Shown: positions 34,500-47,299, counted from the first letter of the stretch. The stretch is DNA of 64,000 nt from Blastomyces gilchristii SLH14081 (GCF_000003855.2 NW_003101671.1:910072-974071); one strand, 5' to 3'. Program-made: numbers and translations. The notes: generated by a model not told the origin, from the sequence alone.

Positions 34500-37400
34500 C
34501 TGTATTATTATTATCATTTAATGATTTCTTTCTGATCTCTTTCAAATCAATTCTTTTGACAAAATCTTCAAACACAGGCTTCGCCAGTGACTTGATAAGG
34601 CTGTCAGCTATGTTCACTGTAGAATCAACATGTTTCATCATAATTTCCTCTTTTTCAATCAAATTGCAGAGAATATGATATCTAATCTCAATGTAATGTG
34701 ATCTTCATGTTAAGAATTCCCCCTTTGCTAGATTGATTGCTCCCTTATTGTCAACTTATAGATACAAGCATATTTTCACTTTTTCATCATTTATCAACCC
34801 AGCATCATATAATATATCATTTAATCAGATTATCTCATAAGCTGTCTCACTAGCTGCAATATATTCAGCTTCTGTGATTGATTTAATGATAGATGTCTGT
34901 CTCTGTAATCACTATAAGATCAGTGACTTATTAATCAATATAATATAGTCAGTAGTTGATTTGTATTAAGGATTCACCCCTGCTCAGTTCAAATCACAGT
35001 ATATCACAGAACTCAGACCATCTTCTATCTTCTTCTAGTACAATATGTCATGATTCTTCATCTTCTTGACATAACATAGAACATGCTTCAATACTGCCTA
35101 ACATACTTTGTGTGAACACAAGTTAAAATGTGAGAGATAGTTGACTGTGAACATCAGATCTGACTGACTGCTTGAGATCAAATATTACAATAATCTCAAT
35201 TCTTGACAATATCTTGTAGCTGTAAAGTCATCATTTAATTCCTCTCTCTCATCAGGTGAGAATTCCAGTCATATATCAGCTGTCATCAGAGTGTCAGCTG
35301 AATTTATCTTATTCATATCAAAATCTTCAAGAATCTCTTCAATATAACAGCTCTGTGTAACTGCTAGATTATCATTTCTCTGATATTTGATCTTTATTTC
35401 AAGATATGACTTGATCTCTTCAACATTCTTTATCTTAAATCTCTTTGCAATCTCTCTTAATACTCAGTCTAATTACTGTTCTTGAGATTCTGTCACCTGA
35501 CAATTATTAACATGCAATATCAGATAGATCTTATGAACAGAGTGATATAGAAATCTACTGTTATAAGATGATATCTTGAATCTCAATATAGTCAGATGCT
35601 TTATTTCAAGGAAATATCATATTCTTACAGCTTGCTTTATTTTATATAGACTCTGACAGAGTAATTTCATTAAGCTCTCTCTGCTATGTTTAACACCTGT
35701 GAGCAGTTGTATATAGATTATCTTATTCTGAGGTAATATGTTATTCAAAAACACAGACACATAGTCAATCAATTTAATCTTTCATTCTTTGACAGTTAAT
35801 ATAGTGAATAGACTATATAATATAGACTCTGATATCACTACAGTATACAATCTTATATAATAAATACTCTGCTATTGCAAGAACTCTCTAATCACTCAGT
35901 GAGCTCTAAAACAGATAATTTCTCTCTTATTATTGAACTTTCAATCATATACTCATTTATCTATAAGAATATTCATTTTCAGAGCCTTCTCAATAATAAT
36001 ATATATCTTCTTCTATTCAAATATCTTAATCTTCTTTTTCATTATCTCATGTTAATAGTCTCAGTCTGAGCTTCTCTTAACTTCTGTCAGTGTAGTTGAT
36101 CAGTCTGTCAGAATACTTAGAACAGAATCTTTCTTATTAACAGAGTCTTTGAAATCTTCATTCATAACAAGCTATATCTCATTATTTAGAAGATAGATTA
36201 AATCAATTGCATTCTCTAAGTTCTTATTAGTAATCATCTTTAAAACATCTGACTTTTTCTTTATAAGTCTTCTTAGAAGGCAGTGTTATCATCTCTCTCT
36301 GACATTCAGAATGTTCAATTTGTTAGACAATTCATTGAATTCTCTCATTGTATTTACAGGTGTATTTGCACTCATATCAAGAGCTTCATCAAATATGATA
36401 TCTCATGCAATCTCAAGATAATATGCAACAGAATCTCACATACAATATTAATATAATTCTTGATATTCAATCAGCTGTTATTTCTTGCTATCAGTTCTAT
36501 TCACAAGCTTATTCAACACTTTCAAATCCTTCTTATAGATCTTGCACCTCTATCTCTGTATTCAATGAACAGAAGATTGCATCTCAGTTCAAGCTTTAAA
36601 AGATGTAAGTGATGTTTCTTTCTTACATTCAAATATCTTCATTAATATTGAAGATGTGTTAATCATCATGACTGCAGCTTGTATTACCTTATCTCAGAGC
36701 TCTTTCATCAGCTTACTATTAAATAGCAAGCTTCTTATCTTCTCTACAACTATTTAATTCACATGTTTCACTGAATTATTTAATTATAATGTATCAGATG
36801 TAGTTGTTTCATACACTATTTCTTTACTCTAATAGTAGATCTTAAGTTCTTGACTTTTGAACTCTTCTTCATCATCTCAGTGTAGAGTTTCAATTCAATG
36901 TTGAGTAGTGACCTCAATTTCATTAATAAAGATCATTAAACACACAGTGATCTCACTCTTTGATATTATAAGAATAATTCATCTGTAGCATGTAGCATTA
37001 TCTGTAATACTCATTCAATAATTAGCTCCTCTCTGAGTAGAGAGGTTGACTTCATCATATAATATGCAGCTGTCATCTGCAAGATTCATGAAGAATCTCA
37101 TCACAGATTTAATAGTTCTCATCATTGATGTAAATATTGAATATGTCATTTTTATCTGTACACAGGTCTTACAGAATGACAAAGTTCTGTCACTCTTTAT
37201 TCTCATTTTTAGTCATGAATCTGCCATCATTTTTGTAATATTCACAGAATTCAGATGTTCTAGCTTTTAATGTCATTGCATCATCATAAGTTCTATAATC
37301 TTTGTATTATTTCTGTCACATAGTGTCAATATTATGTCATCTTTTGTCTGTAATGTGTTTGCAGGTTCAAAATCACTATTGAGCATAGTAAATCAGATCA

Positions 37401-37840
37401 AGTCTCTATATATAACTAGTCTTTTCATCTCATAGATATCATTCTCATATAATCTTGCTGTAAATAAGAATATACAGTCAGAAGATATAATTAACATAGC
37501 ATGATTATTCTTATATATCAACTGCTTATAGGTATAACTCTGATGTACAAGCTTATTCATACTCACGAGGTTCACTTCTAACTTCAGAACATAGTGAATA
37601 TTATTTAACAGTATATTCATCTCTTTCACTGAAATCTTCATATCTTCTATAGCTGCAGCAGAGACTATCATTTTATCTGTCATTTTCAACATCACTTTCA
37701 TCTTCTGAGGTTTTGCCATGACAAGATCCCTGTGAGATGTGACATGAGTGCTCAATTCAGAGTCTAGAATCCAGGTATCTTTTCCTGTCTGACTACTTGC
37801 ATAGACCTTTTCTTTGATGTAAAATACTTGCTTCATAACA
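34500..37840 (-). pseudogene. Copia2 pol (protease-integrase-RT-RNase H), dead
   Basis: The minus strand carries protease WILDSELSTHVT at 37773-37738 (DSGA changed to DSEL, a Gly-to-Glu change expected from GG-to-GA). Integrase-like sequence with CKTCVQIKMT lies near 37170. The RT has YLILHVNN for YVDD near 35500-35525. The C-terminal RNase H block ILCNLIEKEEIMMKHVDS and NIADSLIKSLAKPVFEDF lies at 34690-34560, where frame and residues are unusually well kept. Confidence 0.75.
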
Positions 37841-37939
37841 TTGTAAACAGAAGCAGCATCTGTATTCTCTGCATTCTTGTCTTTATTCTTGTTTCTATTG
37901 ATATTGAAATTTGGATTTGAAGAATGTTTCTCAGAGTAT

Positions 37940-39290
37940 TTCTTTCAACAGTCAGTCTGAATATGATTAATCTTTTGACAATTATAGCAGATTCTCACAT
38001 CATTATCTCTATATTCAGGTTTGAATTCAGTGTTCTTGTTCTTGTCATTGTCTTTGTTCTTGTCTTTCTTATCCTTGTCTTGAGCATTATTCGCGGGATT
38101 TTTCATGGATTCAGTACTACTATTTTTCACAGTAGAAGTTGTAGAAGTATGTCATGATATAATCTTATAAAGTCTTCTTTCTAAAGATCTCAAATTGTTC
38201 TTATCAATCTGATTCATTCTATTCTTTATGAAGAATACTCAATCTCTATTGACTTCTGTCAGTAATCTATCAAAAAATATGACATCTTCAATCTTATATT
38301 TCAGGTGAATATAATCAGTTCTGATGATAATTAATCATTCAATGAAAGCTCTGTCAGATTCTTTGCTTTTGAAGATCATTTTAATAAGCTCTTCAAACAA
38401 ATGAGTTCTGTGTACAGCAGGCCTCTCAGAAAAGTTATTCTCTATGATAGTTCATAGAGTATAAGCTGATAATTTGAACTTCTTGAGTATAGTGAAATGA
38501 GTCTTGATCTGTGAAACAATTGCAGATCACATGTAATTATATAATCAAAGATTACATTCTTTTCAGAAATGTTGTATGTTCATAGTAACATTCTCATCAA
38601 GATCATTATCTTCAAGAATATCATCAGTTTCAGACTGCTCTACAGTCAAAAGAATTTCCTCTCTTCACATTGAGTAGTTAATCATTTCAGTGAGAACTAT
38701 TGATCTTTTAATGAGTCTTACTTGACTTCTGAATTCTTCAAGAACTTTTATTATGACAGATGTCTTTTCTTTCTATTAAAGGTATTCTGTCAGGTCTGCT
38801 CTCATCTCATTATCTGTAGAGTCACTTCTACTGATCTTCATTTACTCAACCTCATACTGAAGTCTTGCAATTTCTAGTCTCATGCGAGTCTTCTCACTCA
38901 CTGAGCTATTGTCATTTCAGTCACTTGAGCTCTCTGTATTATCTGACATCTCACTGATGCTTTCAACTGAGTCTTTATATTTATTAAACTCATCAGACTG
39001 TTTCTCTGCAATGATTTCATTCAGCTTAAACATCTCTGAAGCAGTCACTTTTCAGTTTATTGCAGATGTTAATAAGCTCACACTCAATCCTTCTTGTACT
39101 TCAGATATTTGTGAATTTCTTCTCCTATGTGTTGACACATAATTCTTCATTAAGTCAGGCTTTTCACCTGATCTCAGGTTTATTATGAGTTCAATTAATT
39201 AATAAATCATCTAGGCATGCTTGTAATGACATGTGAAGATATTAATTTAGCACATTGTTACAGTTATTTATTGCTTGCAAAGAGCTTCAT
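37940..39290 (-). pseudogene. Copia2 gag with CCHC zinc knuckle
   Basis: The minus-strand frame 38130-37945 ends in CYNCQKINHIQTDC, an intact C-x2-C-x4-H-x4-C nucleocapsid knuckle, preceded by a Lys/Asp/Asn-rich linker. Upstream sequence to 39290 occupies the gag position behind the 5' LTR but is interrupted by stops. Confidence 0.65.
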
Positions 39291-39294
39291 AATC

Positions 39295-39394
39295 TCTTGA
39301 AGAATAATGTTATTGTGTTGTAATCTAACTGCGTGAGTTACACTAAATAGATTGAGATGACATGTGACTAGAGTAGGTGTAGTAATCATCAACA
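39295..39394 (-). repeat. Copia2 5' LTR
   Basis: This 100 bp LTR runs from TCTTGAAGAATAATG to GTAATCATCAACA on the plus strand, so on the element strand it starts TGTTG and ends CAAGA. Such a short LTR is at the low end for Copia elements. Confidence 0.85.
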
Positions 39395-39715
39395 GTACAT
39401 TCTTTCAAATCACAAATTCATAATGTCTTTTATATAAGCTTGCTCTGCTGTGCTGTCACTGACTCATTCTCTTCTTAACTGACTTCTAACTGACAGCTGT
39501 CAGAGATCACAGAAGAAGATAATGAACTTGAATAAGAGATTAAAGATATTTTTAATAAAAGGCTCTGCAGCTGCAGCTGATAATATCTTCTTAAATAAGT
39601 TAACTATAATCATCTGATCTGAACTCTGAGCTTCACATTATCTGAAACAGTAGCTCTTGACTGATGAGAACTACATACTCATGATTCTATCTCACTTCTG
39701 AGAAGAGAGTGCTAA

Positions 39716-40029
39716 TGTAGCAGGCTATATCTGATTAGTAGATTATTTCATTACACTTCATAGATTTCTGCTAAAAGCTCTGATTCTCAGTTACTGATTC
39801 TCATAAGATCTCTACTGAAAGCTCTGATTCTTAATCACTGATTCTTAACTGAAGAACTCACAGAGTTTCTATTCTTCTGCTCTGAAGCTTTATCTCATAC
39901 ATGTATAAATATTCACTTTAATCACTGATTCTCATACTTTCTCTTTTTGTTTTCCTTCTCTAACATTTTTCACTTTTGTTATATAAGACCTATATATTAT
40001 ATCAATCTATTCAGTATAGACCTCTTACA
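39716..40029 (+). repeat. Gypsy B2 3' LTR
   Basis: This 314 bp LTR runs from TGTAGCAGGCTATATC to GTATAGACCTCTTACA and is the reverse complement of the B1 LTR. A purine tract (GAGAAGAGAGTGCTAA) sits just before it on the plus strand, confirming B2 orientation. Confidence 0.8.
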
Positions 40030-40411
40030 TTAATTGTTTTTGCACTGTAGACTAGATCAATATTATTTATATCACTTAAAAATCTCACTATTTTCATCTC
40101 TCTATTCTTGAATAGATATGCAGTGTATATTATAAATAAAATAGATAAGATTGAAGATTCTTACAGTACTTGTATTTTTATCTCAGTCTTGTCTTATTTT
40201 ATTCTATTAAAGAATAATTGTATAATTCTTTTAAATATAAAATAGTTGACTCATTTTATTAGAGAAAGTGATAATTTTAACATCTTCAAAGATTGAATCA
40301 TCTTTGACTTTGAAACATGATTAAATGTATCTTTCATATTAATAAAAACTGCAGTTAAGATCAGATCTTTATACTTTGCTATTTAAATATTATAAATAAC
40401 TGAAAGAATAG
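40030..40411 (-). mobile_element. Internal LINE fragment trapped between two Gypsy-B ends
   Basis: These 382 bp match LINE ORF2 at about 14835-15195, around the RT catalytic motif. The fragment directly abuts the 3' LTR of B2 on the left and the 3' LTR of B4 on the right, with no spare bases. It shows that both B elements sit in LINE sequence; the rest of that LINE is not in the window in continuity. Confidence 0.75.
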
Positions 40412-40683
40412 TGTAAGAGATCTACACTGAATATATCAGTATAATATACAGATCTTATATAATAAAAGTGAAAAATGTTAGAGAAGAAAAAAAAGAGAAA
40501 GTGTGAAAATTGATAATTGAAGTGAATATTTATATGTATATAAGATAAAGTTTCAGAGTGAAAGAATCGAAATTTCATAAGTTTTTCAGCTGAGAACTGA
40601 TAACTGAGAATCAGAGCTTTTAGCAGAAATCTATAAAGTGTAATGAAATAATCTATATAATTAATCAGATGCAGCTTATCACA
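40412..40683 (-). repeat. Gypsy B4 3' LTR
   Basis: This 272 bp LTR runs from TGTAAGAGATCTACACTG to CAGCTTATCACA. It preserves the terminal TG that B1 has lost, and is about 37 bp shorter than the B1 LTR through a small internal deletion. Confidence 0.8.
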
Positions 40684-40840
40684 TTAGTTCTCTCTTTTCA
40701 GAAGTGAGATTATGTGTAGTTCTTATCAGTTAAGAGCTGCTATCTCAGATCTGAGATAACACAGAGCTCAGAGTTCAGATTGAGTGATTATAGCTAACTT
40801 ATTTCACAAGATATTATCAGCTGCGGCTGTGAGGCCTCTT

Positions 40841-41098
40841 TGTAAGAATAAGTGCTCGCAGGCGATTATTCGGGTGTTTGCAGCTTGGCGTGATATGTAC
40901 TGTTAACTACTAGAAGTATTTACAGTAGAAAGATAAAATGTAGAGATCAAATGTATAATAGTATTCAAGCTGAGTTGTGAATAGTATTCATGAACTTCAG
41001 TCTATATAGTTGTGTGTAGTCAAGAGCTGCTAACTCTATTAATTATATAAGAGATAGAAATAGAGATAAAGAATCTATGAGAAGCAGAATTTCTTATA
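40841..41098 (-). repeat. Gypsy E 3' LTR
   Basis: This 258 bp LTR begins TGTAAGAATAAGTGCTCGC. Its outer ~60 bp are unmutated (GCAGGCGATTATTCGGGTG) while its inner end is damaged (TTCTTATA for TTCTTACA). The other LTR shows the reverse pattern. Confidence 0.85.
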
Positions 41099-43080
41099 TA
41101 TCTTTCTCTCTCTAAGACTTCATCTGCAAAGTCTTTCACTGAGTGACTTCATAGAATCAGCTCAGCACTGTAGTGATACTCACTAAAAACTCTTCATATC
41201 TATAAAAAATCTCAGTGAGAAAAAATTTCTTATTACTGTAAAGAGAAAAAAGTCTGTCACTTAGTTTCTTATTCTGTGAGATTCTTTATGATCTACAGAT
41301 TCTTCTCTGACTACTACACAGATTCATCTCATATCTTTCATATAGAAGAGTTTCAGTTGACTTTCAATCATTTTCATAAGATTTTTATGTGATTATCACA
41401 CAGATTCATCTCATAGATAAATCACTCTCTGTGAGATTATTCTTATTAAAGAGAAGTATTCATAAGTTAATCTTTCACTTATTCTCATAAATTATTATTC
41501 TTTAACACTGTAGAATTGTGAGGAATTTTTCATTCTTTCATCAACACTGTAGAATTGTAGAATTAAGAGATTCACAGTCTGTAATCACTCTTTATAGTCA
41601 TATAGAAAGATTCAGATCTGTAATTTATAATCACTCTTTATTTACTAGAGTGATCTGATTATTCTGTAGAATCACTCACAGTGTAAGTAAATCTCTCTAG
41701 AGTAGTATAAATATCTCAGATCTGTCTGTAAAATCTCATCTTCTTTTTTCTTTTTCTGTAACAGCTCTTATTCTTATAAACTGTGAGTATCTTCATTCAT
41801 TTATAAAGTATTTTCACTTAGATGATAGAGAGAGAGTGTTTCTGATAATATCTATATATTGATTCAAGAACTTTTCAAGAATAAAAATTTTTTCAATTTC
41901 AATATCTTTATAAACAATGTCTGACTACTGCTGAGCTTCTTATAAGTGTTTCTATAACTTCTCTGATCACTTTTTATCAGCTGATGAAGCAGGGATATCA
42001 CTGCTTACAACAGTATCTTCACTTCTCTCAGCTCTGTTATTACATCTGATCTTCAGATCAGCAGTCAATTTCATGTCTCTCTCAGATCAGTTTCTGACTC
42101 TAAGCAGTGCAGTTCTGCTTTTTGCTGTAAGTCTCTCTATAAGTAATTTCTTACAGACTCTAGCTAACAGTTCTTATAAAGCTCTCAGTGTTATCAGTGT
42201 CTTCTACAGTCTCACAGACCTATGATCATCTTTCTTCTGCTCACACAATCTCTGATCAGATATATGTAAATATGTCTAGATTCTCTATCAATGATTCTTA
42301 TACTGCAGTGTATTTCTGCAATCTCATTATCAATGAGAGATAAGTTCTCAGATACTTATAAAATCCAGATAATCAAGACAATGTGAATATTATAAATTTA
42401 TGATAGAAGTTAATCTGAGCTGATGAGCTCTCTCTTCACATCTCAATTATTTTCAGGCTGAATACTTCAGTATAATGAAGAAAATGAATACAGCTTTGTA
42501 AGAGATATCTGATCACATACACAGATGACCTGCTCTCAAGACTCTGCTATAACTGTATATATTCTGGTATTCAGCTTCTCTGAAGTCTGTGCATTTCTGA
42601 CAGTCTTTATATCAAATGCAACAGTTATCTATACTATGAATATAATACTCTCTGCTTCTTTGAAGAAAGAAATTGATAGTTGTGAGAGAATTGAGTATCA
42701 CAGATGTTAAGAATATGAGTATGAGTTTTCTTTGTTTTTTCTTTATTAATCTCTAAGTCATGTTCACAGTTCTGTTTTTATTTTCTTATTTTTTAGCTTT
42801 AATAAGAGTATGATTTCTTCTTCTCTTTGTATACACTGCAGACTGTTCATCTCAGTAGAAACTTATTATCTTATAGACTAGAATTTGTAAATAACAGTGT
42901 TAATGTCTTTATTATAATCAGATTCTTAGTGAAGACTGCATTATTCTGACTTGTCAGAATTTATAGTGTAGAAGTCATATCTCAGCTTCTGCAGATATTT
43001 TATCTGTTCAGATAATTCTCAAGTGAACTCATTTATCTTATCAGAATATTCTTACTACTGAATCTTAAATCAGATCTTAT
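41099..43080 (+). pseudogene. Possible antisense accessory gene in Gypsy E (unrecognised)
   Basis: Opposite to gag-pol, a frame from ATG at 41917 to the stop at 42223 has about 100 codons with a single internal TGA (codon 6, likely former TGG), including a hydrophobic stretch LLSALLLHLIF. A second open block in another frame ends at TAA 42708 (SFSEVCAFLTVFISNA ... EIDSCERIEYHRC). In DNA of this composition such stop-poor stretches are unusual, and the opposite strand has more stops. No family is recognised. The position matches the antisense gene of Gypsy A, but the sequences are not alike. 41099-41900 shows nothing. Confidence 0.35.
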
Positions 43081-44184
43081 AATCTCATTTCTCTGAGTTA
43101 ATAATCTCTTTAATCTGATATTCTCTTTCACTCTCTAGTATCTTATGAATAGAGTAATGAGTCACAGAATTCTCTTCTAAGAATTTCTTATATTTACAGA
43201 GTAAAGAGATATGATAAATATTATATATCTGCAACTCAGATAACAGTTTCAATTTATAGAACTGTAAACTAACTTTCTTCACAATTTTATAAGACTCTAT
43301 TTATAAGAGATTCAGCTTCTTACTAAATCTCTGTATAATAATACTTTCTAGACTCAGTCAGACTCTATCATCTTTCTTAAAACTCTTTATAATATACTTG
43401 AAGTCATAGTATCTCTTCTAATACTCTTGAGTCTTTCTCAAGAATTTGCAGACTTTCTCTCAGATATTCTGAATTCTCTCAGTCTGTTCACAGACATTAT
43501 CACACTCTATAGTGTACTCTTACAGATTTATCAAGATTATCTGTGAATAAGTTCCAGTGAGTATCTTAAAGAGAGTTGTGTCTGTACTGACATGCTTTGA
43601 GTTATTATATATAAACTCTGTGAGTGATAACTAATACACTTAGTTATTCTGATTGTAATTGACAAAGCACTGTAGATACTGTTTTAATATACTCATCAGA
43701 TATTCTATCTGATCATCTGTCTGTTGATAAAAAGTCATGCTTAGATCTTGTAAGATCTTCAGTATAATTATCAGATCAGATCAGAACTCTTCTATGAAGA
43801 TTGATTCTCTGTCTGAGATAATATTCACAGATAACTCATACAATCAGATCACATCACAGATAAAGATATGAGTTAAATTCTTTAACTTCAAGTTCTTGTA
43901 AGTGAGTATAAAGTGTGCTGTCTTGATAAAGTAATTCACTATCATCAGCACACTGTTAAAACAGATATTATATATATTCTTGCTTTCAGAGAGACTTATA
44001 AGAGTATTTATTTCTAGCTGTTTTCAAGGTTTCTGTGAGATGAGTAGAGAAGTAAGTTCTTTATATAATCTGAATGACACTATCTGCAAATTCTGATAAA
44101 TAATATAAGAATTCACTATCTTCTTTACAAGTTCTTATATCTTCAGTCAGAAGTATTTTCTTATAAGCAACTTATGAGTTCTAG

Positions 44185-44690
44185 TAGACTGACCGTGTGA
44201 CCGTGTCTGGGACCAGGACCAGATTTTTTGATTGTTCCATTACCAATTTGACTGATTCCATTACACGGTTTTAACATTAGATAGTAGTCCCATACTGTCC
44301 CAGTGGGACTTACTGTCTACTCTTGTCACATTTTCCAAATGGAACCATGATTTCCACTTCTCAATTTAAATTATTTTTATTGCTTTAAATGACTTTAAAT
44401 CTCATTTGAGCGTTACCAAAAAGCGTTACTTTTTAAAAAATTAAAAATAGTCTAAAAAAAACTTTAAAATGTTTAAAAATAGTAACTTTATGCTAAGAAT
44501 GGGACTGAATGGGACTAAATGGGACCACTTTCTCATTTTTTTCAAGTGATGGTTCCATTTTAAGATTTGATATATAGTCACTTTATATGTTTTTTTGATA
44601 GCCAGTCCCAGCGGGATTCACGCCAAGAAATGTATGGGACCAGACCAAATGGGACCAAACGTGAAATTCATGGTCCCGGCGGCCAGTCTA
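44185..44690 (+). mobile_element. hAT-like MITE copy 5 (complete, least mutated)
   Basis: This 506 bp copy has TAGACTGACCG and CGGCCAGTCTA termini and a perfect 8 bp duplication, AGTTCTAG, at 44177-44184 and 44691-44698. It keeps GGGACC, CCCAGTGGGAC and CCCGGCGGCC, so it serves as the near-ancestral reference for the other copies. It lies in damaged pol of E, which suggests later insertion or escape. Confidence 0.9.
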
Positions 44691-45395
44691 AGTTCTAGTG
44701 TCTATAAAATGATCTGCTAGAGAAGAGTCATAATACCTTTTAATAAGTTCTATACATAGAAACTCATTTACAGGTATATAAATTCAGCTCTCTCTTTGTA
44801 AGAGATTATTTAAATCTCTTTAATTATTTATTTCTGCAGAGTTGATCCCTGCTGTAAGTAGTTTCTGAATATACTGAGTATATTCATTCTTCAGTTGTAG
44901 TTCAGACAATCTGAATAGAAGATCTTATAAAGACTTATACTCTGTTTTCTCTTATATCAGATCTTTCACAGTACTTCTCAAAGCCTGTAAACTCTTCAGA
45001 TTATAGATACTCTCTTCAAGAATTCTCATAAAGATTCTCAGAGTGTTAACTCTCAGTATTATAGAGAGTAGTTATACAGGCTTCTTTTCTCTCTTTTTTC
45101 TCTTCTCTTATAGAGGATTAAGAGACTCTTCAGTCAATCTCTTTGTAATACTCAGTCTAAGTATTCTGTAAAGCTTTTCTGTCTTCTCTAGTCTCTCTAT
45201 GTCTGTCATTCTGATCTTCTTAACATAGTCTGATCTGTAAGAGAGTCTGTCTACTAAGTTCTTAGTTCTCTTGATATATTCTATCTTGAATCAGAACTCA
45301 CTCAGTCTCTGAGCATAGTAAATCTACTGTTATGAGAGTTTCTTGATTAAAGTAAACTATTATAAGCTATCATGATCAGTTCTAATAGTAATCAC

Positions 45396-45619
45396 NNNNN
45401 NNNNNNNNNNNNNNNNNNNNNNNNNNNNNNNNNNNNNNNNNNNNNNNNNNNNNNNNNNNNNNNNNNNNNNNNNNNNNNNNNNNNNNNNNNNNNNNNNNNN
45501 NNNNNNNNNNNNNNNNNNNNNNNNNNNNNNNNNNNNNNNNNNNNNNNNNNNNNNNNNNNNNNNNNNNNNNNNNNNNNNNNNNNNNNNNNNNNNNNNNNNN
45601 NNNNNNNNNNNNNNNNNNN
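45396..45619. other. Assembly gap (224 N)
   Basis: An unsequenced run lies inside Gypsy E pol. A 103-codon frame spanning it is an artefact of the Ns. Confidence 0.99.
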
Positions 45620-47299
45620 GAAACAGTATTACTGTATCTGTGAATATCTATTTCAATCTTACAAAGACTCTGTAAGCTTCTGAAGTAAGAAAGTTCTTAT
45701 AGTTCTCTCTTCTCAACAATCTTTCTATTCTCTATTTATAAAATGACTTCTTCTTATTTTCACTCTTCAGCATGTCTATAAGAGTCAAGAAGATTCTCAT
45801 GAATACAAAGATAAACTGTCTATAGAAATTCACAAATCTTAGAAAGATCTGAATCTTATAAATACTAGTTAACTCTGATTATAATAGAATAGTCTTAACT
45901 TACAAAGATTTCATCTGAATATTATCTATAATAATTATATATTCTAGAAAATTAATCTGATAGATACTGAAGTTGCACTTTATAAGCTTAATATACAGTT
46001 CTGTCTCATCTAAGATCTTCAACACACTTTATATATACTTAGTGTGTTCTTTCTTCTTCACAGAGTACATCATTACATTATTCAGATATATTATAATAAA
46101 GACATTCAGATATATATAAAGTGTTTTATTAATGAAAGACTGAAATATCATAAGAGTATTAGTCAGATTAAAAGATATTACTAGATATTCAAATAATTTC
46201 AGTGCAGTTCTAAAGACAGTCTTTCATTCATTCTTAAACTGTATTTACAGTCATGTATATATATTGATTACATTCAGTTATGTGAATATAACAGCTCTTA
46301 TAAGATGATTGATCACATTCTCAATCAGAGACAGAGAGTAGTAACTCTTTATTATCTTGAAGTTCAGATTATAGTAGTCTACACATAATCTGAGATCTTT
46401 ATTCTTCTTCTTTATGAATATCACAGAGACTTCTGCAGAGATCTGTGAAGATTAGATAAAGTCATTCTTCAGATTCTTCTTTATATAGATCTGTAAGACC
46501 TCTGTCTCATAATAAGAGAGCTTATAGATTAATTCTCAGAAGAGTTTCTATTCTTTTATTAAATCTATTATCAGATTCTTCTTACAGTGAGAAGAAAGCT
46601 CAGCTGTCTTTACTGAGTTAAATATCTCTATAAGATCTCAGTATTTCTCTGATATCTGAAGCTCAGTTTTCATAATTATAAAGTTCTCAGATATTCACAA
46701 AGTTATTATATAGATAAGCTTGTCTTCTCTAATTAACTCTACAGTATTAACTGATTCTATCTCTGTAAGTAAGTCTATCAACACTGATCAGAAGTATAAA
46801 CCTGACTCATAGACAGCTATGTACAGATTATGTCTTTGAAGTTATATAAATCTTAAGTATATGTTATCTGTGATGTCTGTGATAATCACAGTTTCTGTAA
46901 ATCTTCTTCAGATTCTGAAGAGATCTTGTAATTTAAAGATGATTCTCATAAGTTTCTCAGCTCTCAGATCTGAGTTCTCACATCCTGCTTATTATAAGAG
47001 CAGATTCTCAGTTTTCATTATTCAGCTTATTCACTTCACAAGCTTTAGAGACACTACAGTGACCTGAGATTCTGAGTTTATCAATACTTTTTATACTTGC
47101 AGAGCAGCAGTACTGTAATATAATCTCTTTCTATAAGCAAGCATTTTCATTAGAAGAGTAACAGATTCAGATATCAGCTTTAAGACTTTTAAGAAGACTG
47201 TTACTGACTCTGTCTGTGACTTCTCAAATTTCTATTTTAATTTATCTGAATAGTTTGCACAGAGATGTTCTGATTTAGAATAGATAAAGTAGAGTTTCT

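Larger units (their letters stand above)
28451..39394 (-). mobile_element. Ty1/Copia element Copia2, full length, hosting Copia1
   Basis: A minus-strand Copia is inserted in the 5' LTR of A1. The target duplication is ATACG (28446-28450) against GTACA (39395-39399); the intact A-family LTR has GTACG there. Two 100 bp LTRs bound it: 28451-28481 plus 34248-34316 on the left, and 39295-39394 on the right. The purine tract GCAAGAAGAGG (minus strand) abuts the left LTR. Next to the right LTR is TTATGAAGCTC, resembling an initiator-tRNA half-molecule primer site. Net length without Copia1 is about 5.2 kb. Confidence 0.85.
19716..39414 (-). mobile_element. Ty3/Gypsy element A1 (minus), interrupted by MITE and nested Copias
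   Basis: This Gypsy-A element is inserted in B2 with a 4 bp duplication, AATT (19712-19715 and 39415-39418). Its 3' LTR is 19716-19881. Its 5' LTR is split: 28299-28450 plus 39400-39414, separated by Copia2. Between them, in plus-strand order, lie a 3' region with an antisense gene (20835-22415), pol (22945-26800) and gag. MITE copy 4 is inserted at 20199. Without insertions its length agrees with the 8.3 kb of A2. Confidence 0.85.
16520..40029 (+). mobile_element. Ty3/Gypsy element B2, 5'-truncated host of the central nest
   Basis: The B-family element reads on the plus strand in three pieces: 16520-16692 (RT), 17780-19715 (RT end, RNase H, integrase) and 39419-40029 (integrase end and 3' LTR). 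The junctions are exact. The long SINE (16693-17768) is flanked by ACTTCTATCAG, and Gypsy A1 (19716-39414) by AATT. Removing both restores collinearity with B1. Everything upstream of the RT, including the 5' LTR, is missing at the LINE boundary. B2 is the oldest layer of this nest. Confidence 0.8.

Noticed and set aside
44185..44690. Tc1/mariner MITE with TA duplication
   Set aside because: TA is present at both ends but belongs to the inverted repeat; perfect 8 bp duplications lie outside it in three copies and near-perfect ones in two more.
45372..45683. 103-codon open frame
   Set aside because: It spans 224 Ns; no real sequence supports it.
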